DNA from: CALVGQ01 sp031551965
GTDB taxonomy: Bacteria > Bacillota_I > Bacilli_A > Erysipelotrichales > Erysipelotrichaceae
Assembly (NCBI GenBank): GCA_031551965.1
Contig: JAVBMW010000011.1
Span: 1-64,000 of the forward strand
Length of the DNA: 64,000 bases
Direction of reading: 5' to 3'
Shown here: positions 9,199-18,588 of the stretch, piece by piece
Layout of the letters: each line of letters begins with the position of its first letter
How positions within the stretch are numbered: position 1 is the stretch's first letter
The notes under the pieces: generated by a model
Databases searched by the model: none
What the model was told of the DNA's origin: nothing
The model's input: only the letters and a program-made list of their open reading frames with translations
Position numbers and translations under genes: made by a program

Positions 9199-9775
9199 TT
9201 TCATTTACGCCTACTAATAGACTTTTAATTACTTTTTCAATTTTGACAATTTTGCCTGTAAATCTCTCGTCGTTATTGAAATCTCCAGTAACTAGTACAT
9301 TTGATTTTTGTTCATCATAATACCATTTCGCGACTTTAGTATCGATGACAAATTCGATGACGCTTTGATCACTTGCGTGCTCGCAGCCATAATTTGTGTC
9401 ACTATCCGACTTTTCTTCTATTTTTACAAGTGGTAATAAGATCCCACTATCCAATTCAAAATAGAATTTGGATCCGATTTCACCAAACACACTTCCGAGT
9501 GCCACACCAATAAATCCTTCATCATCAACAAGTAGTCCTGTATTTGGATCAACTTGCATGTTGTTTTGAATATATTGATACTGCGATGTTTTCTTGTTGG
9601 TGATTTTTTTGTAGCTCATATAAGACTTTGTTGAGCTTGTAGAACAGACTTCAACTTCACTTGTCAGATATTCTTTTTGTACGCTGATTTGATTTGTAAC
9701 TTGTTCATAATTTGAACTTGGATCATTTATCAGCAACAATCCAGCAAGAGAAATCATCATCATTACATTTCTCAT
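9170..9775 (-). CDS. Small secreted protein of unknown function
   Basis: The product has 201 residues. The N-terminus MRNVMMMISLAGLLL is a short hydrophobic signal or anchor. The middle (about 50-150) has a pattern SYMSYKKITNKKTSQY, DEGFIGVALGSVFG and KFYFELDSGILLP followed by IEFVIDT. This resembles a group of Bacillota exported proteins with a small beta-barrel (double-psi/3D-like) fold, but I cannot confirm the family. The start has AGGAGGG 6 nt upstream. The promoter (9805-9833) and two tandem cre-like units (9841-9880) lie ahead, so it may respond to sugar supply. Confidence 0.7.
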   Translation of the reverse strand: MRNVMMMISLAGLLLINDPSSNYEQVTNQISVQKEYLTSEVEVCSTSSTKSYMSYKKITNKKTSQYQYIQNNMQVDPNTGLLVDDEGFIGVALGSVFGEIGSKFYFELDSGILLPLVKIEEKSDSDTNYGCEHASDQSVIEFVIDTKVAKWYYDEQKSNVLVTGDFNNDERFTGKIVKIEKVIKSLLVGVNEKGLAFGRVR

Positions 9776-9804
9776 AAACCCTCCTGGTTTTTACAGGCTA
9801 GGTT

Positions 9805-9833
9805 AATTTAGCATAATCATTTTTTATTTGCAA
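9805..9833 (-). promoter_or_regulatory. Promoter of the small secreted protein gene
   Basis: On the minus strand TTGCAA (9828-9833), a 17-nt spacer and TAAATT (9805-9810), about 30 nt before the gene at 9775. The spacing is ideal and the boxes moderate. Confidence 0.5.
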
Positions 9834-9840
9834 GCACATT

Positions 9841-9880
9841 CGACAATGAAAGCGCTTGTTCGACAATGTAAGCGGTTATC
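9841..9880. repeat. Two tandem 20-bp cre-like units
   Basis: CGACAATGAAAGCGCTTGTT (9841-9860) is followed immediately by CGACAATGTAAGCGGTTATC (9861-9880), identical at 14 of 20 positions. Each unit contains the ATGNAAGCGNTT core also found at the glgC promoter. The 20-bp period puts both on nearly the same face of the helix, 7 nt upstream of the -35 box of the next gene. Confidence 0.6.
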
Positions 9881-9885
9881 ACTTA

Positions 9886-11139
9886 TCATTTTGACCTAAT
9901 ATTTTCCAAAAATGATCCTTGATTGATCGATTGATTTACCTCAGAAATAAAATATAATGAACCACAAATTATTAGACAACCATCTTTGGTTATCGCTATT
10001 TCTTCTCTAATTAAATGTTTATAATCTTTTTTATACTCAATATTGGTGTAATGATCGATTTGATCGATTTTAAAAGCTCTATAAAAATCAAATTCAGTTA
10101 TAATCATACGATCCACATGACTTCTTAATTCTGTAATCATTTTATCAAACTCTTTATCTTTCAAAGCAGAAAATATCAGTGTTCGAGGATGAGGACAACA
10201 TTCGATTGACTGAATTAGTGCTTTTATTCCATGTTCATTGTGTGCTCCATCCAAAATAACGAGTGGATCATGTGATACGATATCAAAACGTCCAGCCCAA
10301 TGACTCCTATATATTCCTTTTTTAATTGAATCAAAAGAGATAGAAATGAGCCCTCTACTCTTACATTGATTTAGCGTTTCAATCACAACACTCGCATTAT
10401 CAATTTGATATAATGCCCTACTACTTAATTCATATAACTCATCGCAGTATTTGAATCGTATTGGATCAATATTAATTATTTCATTTTCTTCTACATTTAT
10501 AAATTTCGCATTTTTTTGATCTGCAACTTTTTGAATCACTTCTTTTACTGATGGTTTCATTTTACCGCAAATTACTAAACTGTTATCTTTGATGATCCCC
10601 GCCTTTTCAAACGCGATTTTTTCTTCTGTGTCTCCTAAAAGTTCCATATGATCAAGGCCTATCGATACGATAACGGAAGCAAGTGGAGCTTTAATGACGT
10701 TCGTTGAATCCAATCTACCACCAAGTCCAACTTCCAAAATCACATAATCAACTTTCATCTTTGTAAAGTAGATCGTCATAATATCAAAATCGATTTGAAA
10801 CATATTTAAATGATATTGTTTATATAAATCAATGCGACTATTGAGGATGTTTAAAAAATCATCTTCACTGATCCACTCATGATCGATACAGATCCGATCG
10901 CGATGATTGATAAAATGAGGAGATGTAAAAGTTCCAACCTTATATCCTTCTTCCAATAAACAATCGCAAAGCATATTGCATGTGCTTCCTTTGCCATTCG
11001 TTCCGGCTATGTGGATAAACTTTAAATCATTCACCTCGGTATTATGATTTGTAATAAATTCTTTAAAATGATCAAACCCTAATTTTTCATTTCTTAAACT
11101 TGTGATCCATTCTATTGCCTCTGTACAGTTATTAAACAT
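9886..11139 (-). CDS. folC: Folylpolyglutamate synthase / dihydrofolate synthase
   Basis: It adds glutamate to folates (and possibly to dihydropteroate), using ATP, in the cytosol. The protein has 417 residues. HIAGTNGKGS at residues 43-52 is the FolC P-loop. EVGLGGRLDSTN, SIGLDHMELLG and LDGAHNEHG are further Mur-ligase-type motifs typical of FolC. It is the last gene of a tight minus-strand run, MFS transporter-ung-folC, with only 2 nt between genes. Confidence 0.95.
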   Translation of the reverse strand: MFNNCTEAIEWITSLRNEKLGFDHFKEFITNHNTEVNDLKFIHIAGTNGKGSTCNMLCDCLLEEGYKVGTFTSPHFINHRDRICIDHEWISEDDFLNILNSRIDLYKQYHLNMFQIDFDIMTIYFTKMKVDYVILEVGLGGRLDSTNVIKAPLASVIVSIGLDHMELLGDTEEKIAFEKAGIIKDNSLVICGKMKPSVKEVIQKVADQKNAKFINVEENEIINIDPIRFKYCDELYELSSRALYQIDNASVVIETLNQCKSRGLISISFDSIKKGIYRSHWAGRFDIVSHDPLVILDGAHNEHGIKALIQSIECCPHPRTLIFSALKDKEFDKMITELRSHVDRMIITEFDFYRAFKIDQIDHYTNIEYKKDYKHLIREEIAITKDGCLIICGSLYFISEVNQSINQGSFLENIRSK

Positions 11140-11141
11140 AG

Positions 11142-11810
11142 TTATTCTCCGATTTGCCAGTTTATTGGTTCAAGATTATTTTTAACTAAAAACTCATTTG
11201 TCTTTGAAAAAGGTTTTGATCCAATGAAACCCTGATAAGCACTTAAAGGTGAAGGGTGTGCACTTTCAATAATAAAATGAATTGGATTGTTTATTAATTT
11301 CTTTTTACTTCTGGCATTTGCCCCCCATAAAATAAAAACAACAGGTGTATTTTTCTGATTGATTTGCGAAATCACCTTATCTGTAAAAATTTCCCAACCA
11401 CGATTCAGATGGCTTTGCGGTTTCGATTCCTGAACTGTCAAAGTTGTATTTAATAAAAAGACACCTTGATTTGCCCATTCCACCAAATACCCATGTTTTG
11501 GTATACTGATTCCTAAATCTGCATTCAACTCTTTATAGATATTCACTAAGCTTGGGGGTATTTTGATTCCTTTATTGACCGAAAAACACAATCCATGTGC
11601 CTGATTTGGCTGATGATATGGATCTTGTCCTAAAATCACAACTTTTATTTTTTCATAAGGAGTCCATGCGAACGCATTAAAGACAGCTTCCTTAGGTGGA
11701 TATATCGTTTTATTGGTATATTCTTCTTTTAGAAACTCAGATAATTCAATAAAATATGGTTCATTAAACTCAGTTTTTAAAAATTCTTCCCATCTGCCCA
11801 TAAGTTCCAC
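11142..11810 (-). CDS. ung: Uracil-DNA glycosylase
   Basis: It removes uracil from DNA as the first step of base excision repair. The product has 222 residues. GQDPYHQ at residues 61-67 carries the catalytic Asp 63. GLCFSV follows, and the C-terminal HPSPLSAYQGF is the minor-groove intercalation loop with the conserved His. It lies 2 nt from the genes on both sides, so it is part of the MFS-ung-folC transcript. Confidence 0.97.
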   Translation of the reverse strand: MELMGRWEEFLKTEFNEPYFIELSEFLKEEYTNKTIYPPKEAVFNAFAWTPYEKIKVVILGQDPYHQPNQAHGLCFSVNKGIKIPPSLVNIYKELNADLGISIPKHGYLVEWANQGVFLLNTTLTVQESKPQSHLNRGWEIFTDKVISQINQKNTPVVFILWGANARSKKKLINNPIHFIIESAHPSPLSAYQGFIGSKPFSKTNEFLVKNNLEPINWQIGE

Positions 11811-11812
11811 CT

Positions 11813-13036
11813 CTAGTTAAGCAATCCTTTTTGTTTAAGTATATCTCTTTTTTTATGATATTGAGTAGAATACATCGTTAAGATTACTGGAAACAAACTA
11901 CAGAATGTTACCGCGACCTTCAAATACAAATCAGTCGGAATAAACATATAACATAAAACAATAATAAACATCCCCAATATTCGTCCAAATGATAAATAGG
12001 TTTCTTTCGCAATGACTCGACCAATGATATTTTCTGTTGCGGCATAATCCTGAATCGCATTCATCGTTATGATTTGATAAACATTTGTGTAAATAGCACC
12101 TGCACAAGCATTCACTATTCCATAGAAACATGCCCCAAAGAAATTATCAAAGAATACTAAAACAATCGTTGAACTAGCTAGAAATATCGAACTCAACAAA
12201 TAATATTTCTGGCGATTTTGACGTTTTACCTTAACTGAGACAAAACGATAACTTAATATTTGAATGACAGAAAACACAGCCAACAGTCTTCCATATGTTC
12301 CGCCACTTCCACCCGTTGCACTATAAATGAGTAATCCGGTTAATGTTAAAATGAGTGAATCACGCATTCCATATAAGAAAGTTGAAGTCAAAACATATTT
12401 CCATTGTGCATCTTTTTCAAATCTTAACTTCTTCAATACGGAAAAAGGTTGACTCGAAGATTGTGCAGTGATCCTTAATGAAACTAAACAAATTACGGCA
12501 TAGATGACAAGCACGATTTCAAAAATAAAAACGTATCCATCAAAATCGGTGGTAAACAAATCAATGATAAAACTTGAAATCAATGGTGCAATAATATTAC
12601 TAAAACTATTTAATATTCCAATACTGGAAACATACTTAGTTCTTGATTCACTTGTAGAAACAATTTGATTCAGACTGTTGATACTCAACCAAAACAGACC
12701 TTCTCCAGCACCTAAAATTAAAGCTGCAACATAGACTAAATTACCATAAACCGCAAAATAAGGATTGTAGACAAGCACAAAGATCAGATTTAACATGATA
12801 AGCAATAAACCCAATGCGAGTGTTTGTGAAAAGCGATGTTTTCTTGCCCATTTTCCTCCAATTGTAAAAAAGAAAGGAAACATAAAAATACGTATCATCG
12901 TATAAATCGACATTACCACTAAAGAACCAGTATAAGTATAAAGATAAACATTCATAAATACTGCAGACATTGCATTCGCTAGAGTATATAAACAATTGAT
13001 CAGAATCAACATTTTTTCATTTTTTGTCATTTTCAT
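11813..13036 (-). CDS. MFS-type transporter, substrate unknown
   Basis: The 407-residue protein has about 12 hydrophobic segments in two halves, with a charged central loop near residues 195-210 (LKKLRFEKDAQWKY). GGKWARKHRF after the second segment is the degenerate loop 2-3 motif of the major facilitator superfamily. No substrate-specific motif is recognised. A GAGGA ribosome site lies upstream of 13036. It leads a three-gene run with ung and folC, which does not suggest a substrate. Confidence 0.85.
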   Translation of the reverse strand: MKMTKNEKMLILINCLYTLANAMSAVFMNVYLYTYTGSLVVMSIYTMIRIFMFPFFFTIGGKWARKHRFSQTLALGLLLIMLNLIFVLVYNPYFAVYGNLVYVAALILGAGEGLFWLSINSLNQIVSTSESRTKYVSSIGILNSFSNIIAPLISSFIIDLFTTDFDGYVFIFEIVLVIYAVICLVSLRITAQSSSQPFSVLKKLRFEKDAQWKYVLTSTFLYGMRDSLILTLTGLLIYSATGGSGGTYGRLLAVFSVIQILSYRFVSVKVKRQNRQKYYLLSSIFLASSTIVLVFFDNFFGACFYGIVNACAGAIYTNVYQIITMNAIQDYAATENIIGRVIAKETYLSFGRILGMFIIVLCYMFIPTDLYLKVAVTFCSLFPVILTMYSTQYHKKRDILKQKGLLN

Positions 13037-13084
13037 TGTCTTTTTCCTCTTTATACTTTATTCAAGAAAAGGTCAATCATGAAC

Positions 13085-14452
13085 TTATTTGGTATCTTCA
13101 GTTTCTTCTTCGATTTCAGGAATATATGGCTTCATTTCAATATTTATTTGTTCAATGATTTTATTTTGGGCATCAACAGGTAACAATCGTTGATAAAATA
13201 CTTCTTCTAAAACTGAATAAATTTTAGCACGGCTGATCATTGCCCATCCTCGAACTGCTGGATCAAGCTCAAATGCAACCATTGATTCTTCTTTTCCAAA
13301 CATCATCGCCTCTGAAATCTCTTTTAAGTTCTCGGTTTTAAACTGCAACTCCAATTGTTTATCTTCTTCCTTTTTTACTGGTTGATTGTAATTATAAAGC
13401 AGTGGATAAGAAGAAGTTCTTGCGAACGCTTCTAATCCTTCATTTGATCTGATAAGCCGAATTACTTCTAATGCAGCGTTTGGATATTTCGTACTTTTAG
13501 AAATTACATAGCCTGCACTCAATGTATAGGGAGTAACTGTCTTTTCATTTGCGGATGGAAACGGAATAAAACGAAAATCCTGTTCGGTCATCGTTTCAAA
13601 ATCATCATAATGCATCCACGTACCAACTAAACCAAACAATTGGTTTTGATCACTTAAATAAGATTCAAAGGTCGTTTCCTCTAAATTAGAAAACTGAAAT
13701 TGCCCTAAAGTAGAAAGAATTTCTAATGTACCTAAAAACTGTTCCGATTCAAATCCTGGTTCTTCTGCTTTAAAATTCTCAAAAGGTATAAATCCATTTA
13801 AACTTAAATAAGTCATCGCTTGACTGGCATCAGTAAAATTAAATTCAAAGATTGACTGTATCACTTGATCACGATAAATACTTTCCATATTTAAATCAAA
13901 ATTTTCCATGATCAATTCAAAGCTTCCAAACAAATCTGGTCTTCCATCATTGTTTTCATCAGTCAAGTCAATTCCTAATTCTTCCATCATACTTGCATTG
14001 TAAGAAAATACCCAACCATAGCCAAACATAGGAACATAATAAAAATCATCATGATTCAAATCAGCACCATATTGAAGACATAGAGTTGGTTTTATCTCTT
14101 CTTTAACTAAATCATCGATTGGCATCAACCAATTATGTAAACGCGTTGCTTCATTTGACCACATCAAAGAAACATCAGCTCTTTGATTTAAATATGTATT
14201 GCCATCATATTCATTTTGAACGATATATTCAATTACATTGTAGTTTTCGGGATGAGTTTGATTCCACAAATCAATCAAAGCTATACCAAATTCTGCATTT
14301 TCTACAGCGACTACAATTTTTGCGTTCTCTTCTATAATATATTGATTTGTTTCTTCATCAAAACACAATTCACCTGCATTAACATCACAAGCTTTTTTAC
14401 TACATCCTGTTAGACTTATACAAACAATCAATAAAATAAGTAATTTTTTCAT
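13085..14452 (-). CDS. Extracellular solute-binding lipoprotein (ABC sugar-type)
   Basis: The start at 14452 is chosen: AGGAGA lies just upstream, and MKKLLILLIVCISLTGC is a lipoprotein signal with lipobox LTGC. The frame extends upstream to 14545 without a good site. The mature protein looks like a family-1 (carbohydrate) solute-binding protein: ENAEFGIALIDLWNQTHP near the start, DLFGSFELIMENFD, PFPSANEK, and YVISKSTKYPNAALEVIRLI near the C-terminus. No permease or ATPase gene is adjacent, so it is an orphan binding protein. About 455 residues. Confidence 0.85.
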   Translation of the reverse strand: MKKLLILLIVCISLTGCSKKACDVNAGELCFDEETNQYIIEENAKIVVAVENAEFGIALIDLWNQTHPENYNVIEYIVQNEYDGNTYLNQRADVSLMWSNEATRLHNWLMPIDDLVKEEIKPTLCLQYGADLNHDDFYYVPMFGYGWVFSYNASMMEELGIDLTDENNDGRPDLFGSFELIMENFDLNMESIYRDQVIQSIFEFNFTDASQAMTYLSLNGFIPFENFKAEEPGFESEQFLGTLEILSTLGQFQFSNLEETTFESYLSDQNQLFGLVGTWMHYDDFETMTEQDFRFIPFPSANEKTVTPYTLSAGYVISKSTKYPNAALEVIRLIRSNEGLEAFARTSSYPLLYNYNQPVKKEEDKQLELQFKTENLKEISEAMMFGKEESMVAFELDPAVRGWAMISRAKIYSVLEEVFYQRLLPVDAQNKIIEQINIEMKPYIPEIEEETEDTK

Positions 14453-14567
14453 GGGATCTCCTATACCTTGATTATTATACTCGAAAATGCTACAACTTAA
14501 AACATTTATGTAATCATTGCAAAAGAAAAGAATGATTTTCATCACTCTTTCAAAGTAAATCTATAAT

Positions 14568-15887
14568 TTAAATTACATCTACGACACATTGAACATATTT
14601 TTGACATAGTTCATCTGTTTCTGCCTCTACCATAACACGGACAAGGGGTTCAGTTCCAGATGGGCGTACTAAGATCCTACCATTTCCTGCCAAAGCTGTT
14701 TCAACTTCTTTTACTTTCGCAAGAAGTACTGGATCTTGAAGTTTTGCTTCTTTATCTTCTACTTTTACATTAACTAGTAGCTGAGGGTAGATTTTTAATC
14801 CTTCATTCAATTCAACAATGGATTTTCCAGTCGCTTTAACGATTTCCATTAACTTACATGCAGTTAATAAACCATCACCTGTAGTTGCATGTTGTTTAAA
14901 GATGATATGACCTGATTGTTCACCACCCAAATCATAGCCTTCACTACACATACACTCATAAACATATTTATCTCCAACTTGAGTACTGGAAGTATCGATT
15001 CCAGCTTTTTCCATCGCTTTGAAGAAACCCAAGTTTGCCATTACGGTTGTCACTACACGATTTTTCGTTAACTTATTTTGTAATTTTAAATATTTACCAC
15101 AAATATATAAAATTGAATCTCCATCCACTAAATTTCCTTCATTGTCTACCGCAATCAAACGATCGGCATCTCCATCAAAGGCAAGACCCAAATCATAATT
15201 GCCATCTCTTACTAATTGTTGAAGATTTTCAGGATGTGTTGAACCACAATTTGTATTGATATTAAGACCATCAGGTACATTACTGATAACGGTGCATTTT
15301 GCACCAAGTTCAGTCAATAATTTTTCAGCAGTTGTAACTGATGATCCGTTTGCACAATCAAGCGCAACATTAAGACCATCAAATCGATTTGGAAATAATG
15401 ATTTCATCCAATCCAAATAGATATCCAACCCTTTAGAATAGTCATATACATTTCCAATATGATCACCACTTACAAGTTCGATTTCAAATTTACCATCAAT
15501 GTAATCTTCCAAAATTGCTTCTGTTTCAGCATCCAATTTTTGACCTACATTATTAAACACTTTGATACCATTATCATAATAAGGATTATGGCTTGCTGAA
15601 ATCATGACACCACAACTAAATCCTTCATTCTTCACTAAATACGCAACAGATGGCGTAGGGCAAGTACCAACTAAATAAGCATCACATCCACAGCTTGAAA
15701 TACCTGCCGCAATCGCATTTTCAAACATTCCACTTGATAATCTAGTATCTTTACCAATAACTATTTTTGTTTTCCCGTTTTTGCTGTAGAGGTGTCCCAA
15801 GCATTTTCCTACTTGAAATGCACGCATTACATCTAAACTTACATTCGCTTTCCCACGAATTCCATCAGTTCCAAAATATCTTCCCAT
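14568..15887 (-). CDS. glmM: Phosphoglucosamine mutase
   Basis: It converts glucosamine 6-phosphate to glucosamine 1-phosphate for UDP-GlcNAc and peptidoglycan synthesis. The product has 439 residues. The phosphoserine loop SASHNP has its catalytic Ser at about 99. DGDADR binds the metal, GEQSGH the sugar and RPSGTEPLVR the phosphate. It overlaps cdaR by one base. The cdaA-cdaR-glmM order is conserved in Bacillota, and in other species GlmM inhibits CdaA directly. Confidence 0.98.
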   Translation of the reverse strand: MGRYFGTDGIRGKANVSLDVMRAFQVGKCLGHLYSKNGKTKIVIGKDTRLSSGMFENAIAAGISSCGCDAYLVGTCPTPSVAYLVKNEGFSCGVMISASHNPYYDNGIKVFNNVGQKLDAETEAILEDYIDGKFEIELVSGDHIGNVYDYSKGLDIYLDWMKSLFPNRFDGLNVALDCANGSSVTTAEKLLTELGAKCTVISNVPDGLNINTNCGSTHPENLQQLVRDGNYDLGLAFDGDADRLIAVDNEGNLVDGDSILYICGKYLKLQNKLTKNRVVTTVMANLGFFKAMEKAGIDTSSTQVGDKYVYECMCSEGYDLGGEQSGHIIFKQHATTGDGLLTACKLMEIVKATGKSIVELNEGLKIYPQLLVNVKVEDKEAKLQDPVLLAKVKEVETALAGNGRILVRPSGTEPLVRVMVEAETDELCQKYVQCVVDVI

Positions 15888-17275
15888 TAATCATTAACTC
15901 CTTCATCTGTTCCTTGATCCTCACCAAGTATATCAACAATAATTGTCCCCGTTACCGGTGTAAATCTTACTAGTAAATCATTTCTAGGTGTAATCTGGAT
16001 CGGTACTTCTTGACCCAATCCAACCTGAACATTCGAAAGATCAATGAATACATTAATATCATCAGCGGTAATTTTATCAATGTTTGTTTGCGTTCCATGA
16101 ACTTCTACTGAAGCTCTATAAAAACTAAATGAAGCTTTCTTATTTAAGAAATAGTTTTTCCTACTGATAGGAAGATCATCGATGATCCGAGATACTTCAT
16201 CATCAAGTTTGATTTCCATATTTACTTTCGTTACACTTAATTGCTTAACTCCTGTAGGCATTGTGATCGCTTGATAAATACGTGAATCACTCTTTAACTG
16301 AGAAGCATCAAAAGTCACTGAAACATGCGGTAAAACATTTAATACACTATCTGGGGCAAACACAGTTACAGAACTATGATCCATTGTGATCGATTCAATT
16401 GCCTTTCCATTTGGAATTTGTCCTTGAGGTTCAACCACTACCGGTAATTGTTTGTTTGGAGAGGTAACTTTTACATTTACTTTTACTGATTCTGGTTTAA
16501 TATCAGCTTTTACTGTATTCCCATTTTGATCATACGCTACAAGTTTAGCATATTGTTCAAAATCACTCGTCATTCCTTTCACATCGATCAAGGCTTTAAC
16601 GAAGGCTACTGAATTCAATGTTGATTCAGAAGCTCGCACAGCTACTTTTGTCATTTCAAATTCTGGTGTTCCTAATACATAAATACTTTCCATTTTATCA
16701 GTATTGATATAATCAAATGTTATATCACGATTTTGAGTTATTTTCTCTTTGATTATTACAGTAATATGACTTGGATTTACTGTTACATCAAGTCCACTAA
16801 TAAATTTTTCAGGAATCAATTTTACCGTATGGGTTCCAGCAGTTAAGTTTGTCAAGTTAGCTAAAATACGATAACCTGTTGTACTTAATTGAGTATTGAT
16901 CGTTGCAGGATCTCCTGTCAATAACACATCCACTTGTTCATCAAATCCCGATATTTCCCATTTATCAGAGTTATACTCTGTATATATCGTTGCAGATATC
17001 TTTCGACTACTTTCAAGCGTATTATTGAATAATGAACTTAGATCATTTAAATTGATTGTCGCATATAACAATACAGCTAAAAATAGAGAAACAATTACTC
17101 CATATCTTGGATTAAATAGCAATTTATCAATCGCATTACTAAACCAACGAACGATTTTAAAGAAATATTCTTCAAAGTTTTCATAAGTTCTTGCGACTTT
17201 TTGACTTTGATCAGCTATTTTTTTAGCTAATTCTACTTTGTTTTCATCTTGTTTACTTACTTTATTGTTTTTCAT
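15887..17275 (-). CDS. cdaR: CdaR (YbbR-domain) regulator of diadenylate cyclase
   Basis: A membrane-anchored extracytoplasmic regulator of CdaA. The start at 17275 (MKNNKVSK) is preferred because AGGAGG is 9 nt upstream; other in-frame starts at 17281 and 17299 are too close to it or inside it. That gives 462 residues: a cytoplasmic N-terminus, one membrane span near residues 52-70 (YGVIVSLFLAVLLYATI), then several YbbR-type beta domains outside. It overlaps the cdaA end by 14 nt and glmM by 1 nt. Confidence 0.92.
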   Translation of the reverse strand: MKNNKVSKQDENKVELAKKIADQSQKVARTYENFEEYFFKIVRWFSNAIDKLLFNPRYGVIVSLFLAVLLYATINLNDLSSLFNNTLESSRKISATIYTEYNSDKWEISGFDEQVDVLLTGDPATINTQLSTTGYRILANLTNLTAGTHTVKLIPEKFISGLDVTVNPSHITVIIKEKITQNRDITFDYINTDKMESIYVLGTPEFEMTKVAVRASESTLNSVAFVKALIDVKGMTSDFEQYAKLVAYDQNGNTVKADIKPESVKVNVKVTSPNKQLPVVVEPQGQIPNGKAIESITMDHSSVTVFAPDSVLNVLPHVSVTFDASQLKSDSRIYQAITMPTGVKQLSVTKVNMEIKLDDEVSRIIDDLPISRKNYFLNKKASFSFYRASVEVHGTQTNIDKITADDINVFIDLSNVQVGLGQEVPIQITPRNDLLVRFTPVTGTIIVDILGEDQGTDEGVND

Positions 17276-18515
17276 TAACATCGACCTCCTCATCTTCAAT
17301 CAAGGTCTGTTTTGAATCAGCTGTTTTAATTATCATGTTGTCCTCGATTTGTCCTGAAAATTCAAAAGTTACTTTTTCTAATTGATTTTCAGGTTGCACA
17401 TGGATTTCTTTGAAATCTGTAGGAGTTACTACTTCTATCGGTTCAGTAGCTTCCACAAGATTCGTATTTTTATGTGGAAGTTTGATATTACTTTCTTCCT
17501 CAAGTTGATCCATTACGTTTTTTTGCTTCTTAGGTTTGAAAAGACTTTTTTGGTCTTCTTCTTTTTTATCTTGTTTTTTGATTGCTAATTTATTAAACAA
17601 TCTTGCCTTTTCAACTTTTTCTGAATCCAATTGACCTTCTTCAACTTTGATCTTGCCTTTTCGTTTTATTTCGACTGGTTCATCTACAACATAGACTGCC
17701 TTGCGTTCAACGATACGAGTTCTACCTTTAGTTAATTCAGTTTCCTCATTACATAACGAACGTAATAAATAATCTCTTAGTTCTTCACTATCAACCGCAC
17801 GAATTTTTCCTTCTTCTGCAATCGAGATCACTCCCGTTTCTTCAGATATAACGATCGTAATTGAATCGGTGATTTCACTAATTCCAATTGCTGCTCTATG
17901 TCTTGCTCCATAACGATTAGGAAGTTCCAAATTTGTAGGAGGGAAATAAGCACTTGCACAGGCAATACGATCTCCTAAAATAATAACTGCTCCATCATGA
18001 AGAGGTGTTGTTGTTACAAAAATCGATGTCAATAATTCAGTAGAAACTAAAGAATTAAGTTGCGTTCCAGTTTTAATATAATCTAATAGTGATTGTCCTT
18101 GTTCAATCGTAATCAAAGCACCAGTCTGTGACTTCGATAAAACCATCGCTGATTTAACCAGTTCATTTACTAAATGTTCTTTTTCATTTCCAGATAAAGT
18201 GGAAATACGAGAAAGTACATTACTTTTACCTAAACGTTCAAGGATCGAACGAATTTCCGGCACAAAGATTACAATAATAGCTAAGAAACCATATGAAACA
18301 AACATATCTGCAAGCCATCCAATTGTAGAAAGGCCTAAAAAATTAGCTAAAGATTTGAGCACCAAAACTAAAATAATGCCTTTAAATATTTGAATCGTCC
18401 GAGAATTGTTTCTCACGATTTTGATTGCATAATAAATAATAAACCATACGATAGCGATATCGGCAAAAGCTCGTGTCCAGTTAAGTATCTCTTGCCAAGT
18501 CTGATTAATATACAT
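17262..18515 (-). CDS. cdaA: Diadenylate cyclase CdaA with long C-terminal extension
   Basis: It makes cyclic di-AMP from two ATP. The start at 18515 is set by AAGGAGG 9 nt upstream. About three membrane spans occupy residues 15-85. A DAC (DisA_N) domain follows with the catalytic DGA at 174-176 and RHR at 205-207. Typical CdaA proteins end near residue 273; this one has 417 residues. The extra ~145 residues are charged, low-complexity and Lys/Glu-rich with no recognisable domain, and are probably disordered in the cytoplasm. It is the first enzyme gene of cdaA-cdaR-glmM. Confidence 0.95.
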   Translation of the reverse strand: MYINQTWQEILNWTRAFADIAIVWFIIYYAIKIVRNNSRTIQIFKGIILVLVLKSLANFLGLSTIGWLADMFVSYGFLAIIVIFVPEIRSILERLGKSNVLSRISTLSGNEKEHLVNELVKSAMVLSKSQTGALITIEQGQSLLDYIKTGTQLNSLVSTELLTSIFVTTTPLHDGAVIILGDRIACASAYFPPTNLELPNRYGARHRAAIGISEITDSITIVISEETGVISIAEEGKIRAVDSEELRDYLLRSLCNEETELTKGRTRIVERKAVYVVDEPVEIKRKGKIKVEEGQLDSEKVEKARLFNKLAIKKQDKKEEDQKSLFKPKKQKNVMDQLEEESNIKLPHKNTNLVEATEPIEVVTPTDFKEIHVQPENQLEKVTFEFSGQIEDNMIIKTADSKQTLIEDEEVDVNEKQ

Positions 18516-18588
18516 GAGGGTTTCCTCCTTCCGCGTTAGTTTATTATAACATAGTTCACACTTGCAATAAACCACCTTTAAAAATTTT

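Noticed and set aside
14453..14545. Longer frame of the solute-binding lipoprotein
   Set aside because: The signal peptide with lipobox begins only at 14452, directly after AGGAGA; the extra part would hide it.
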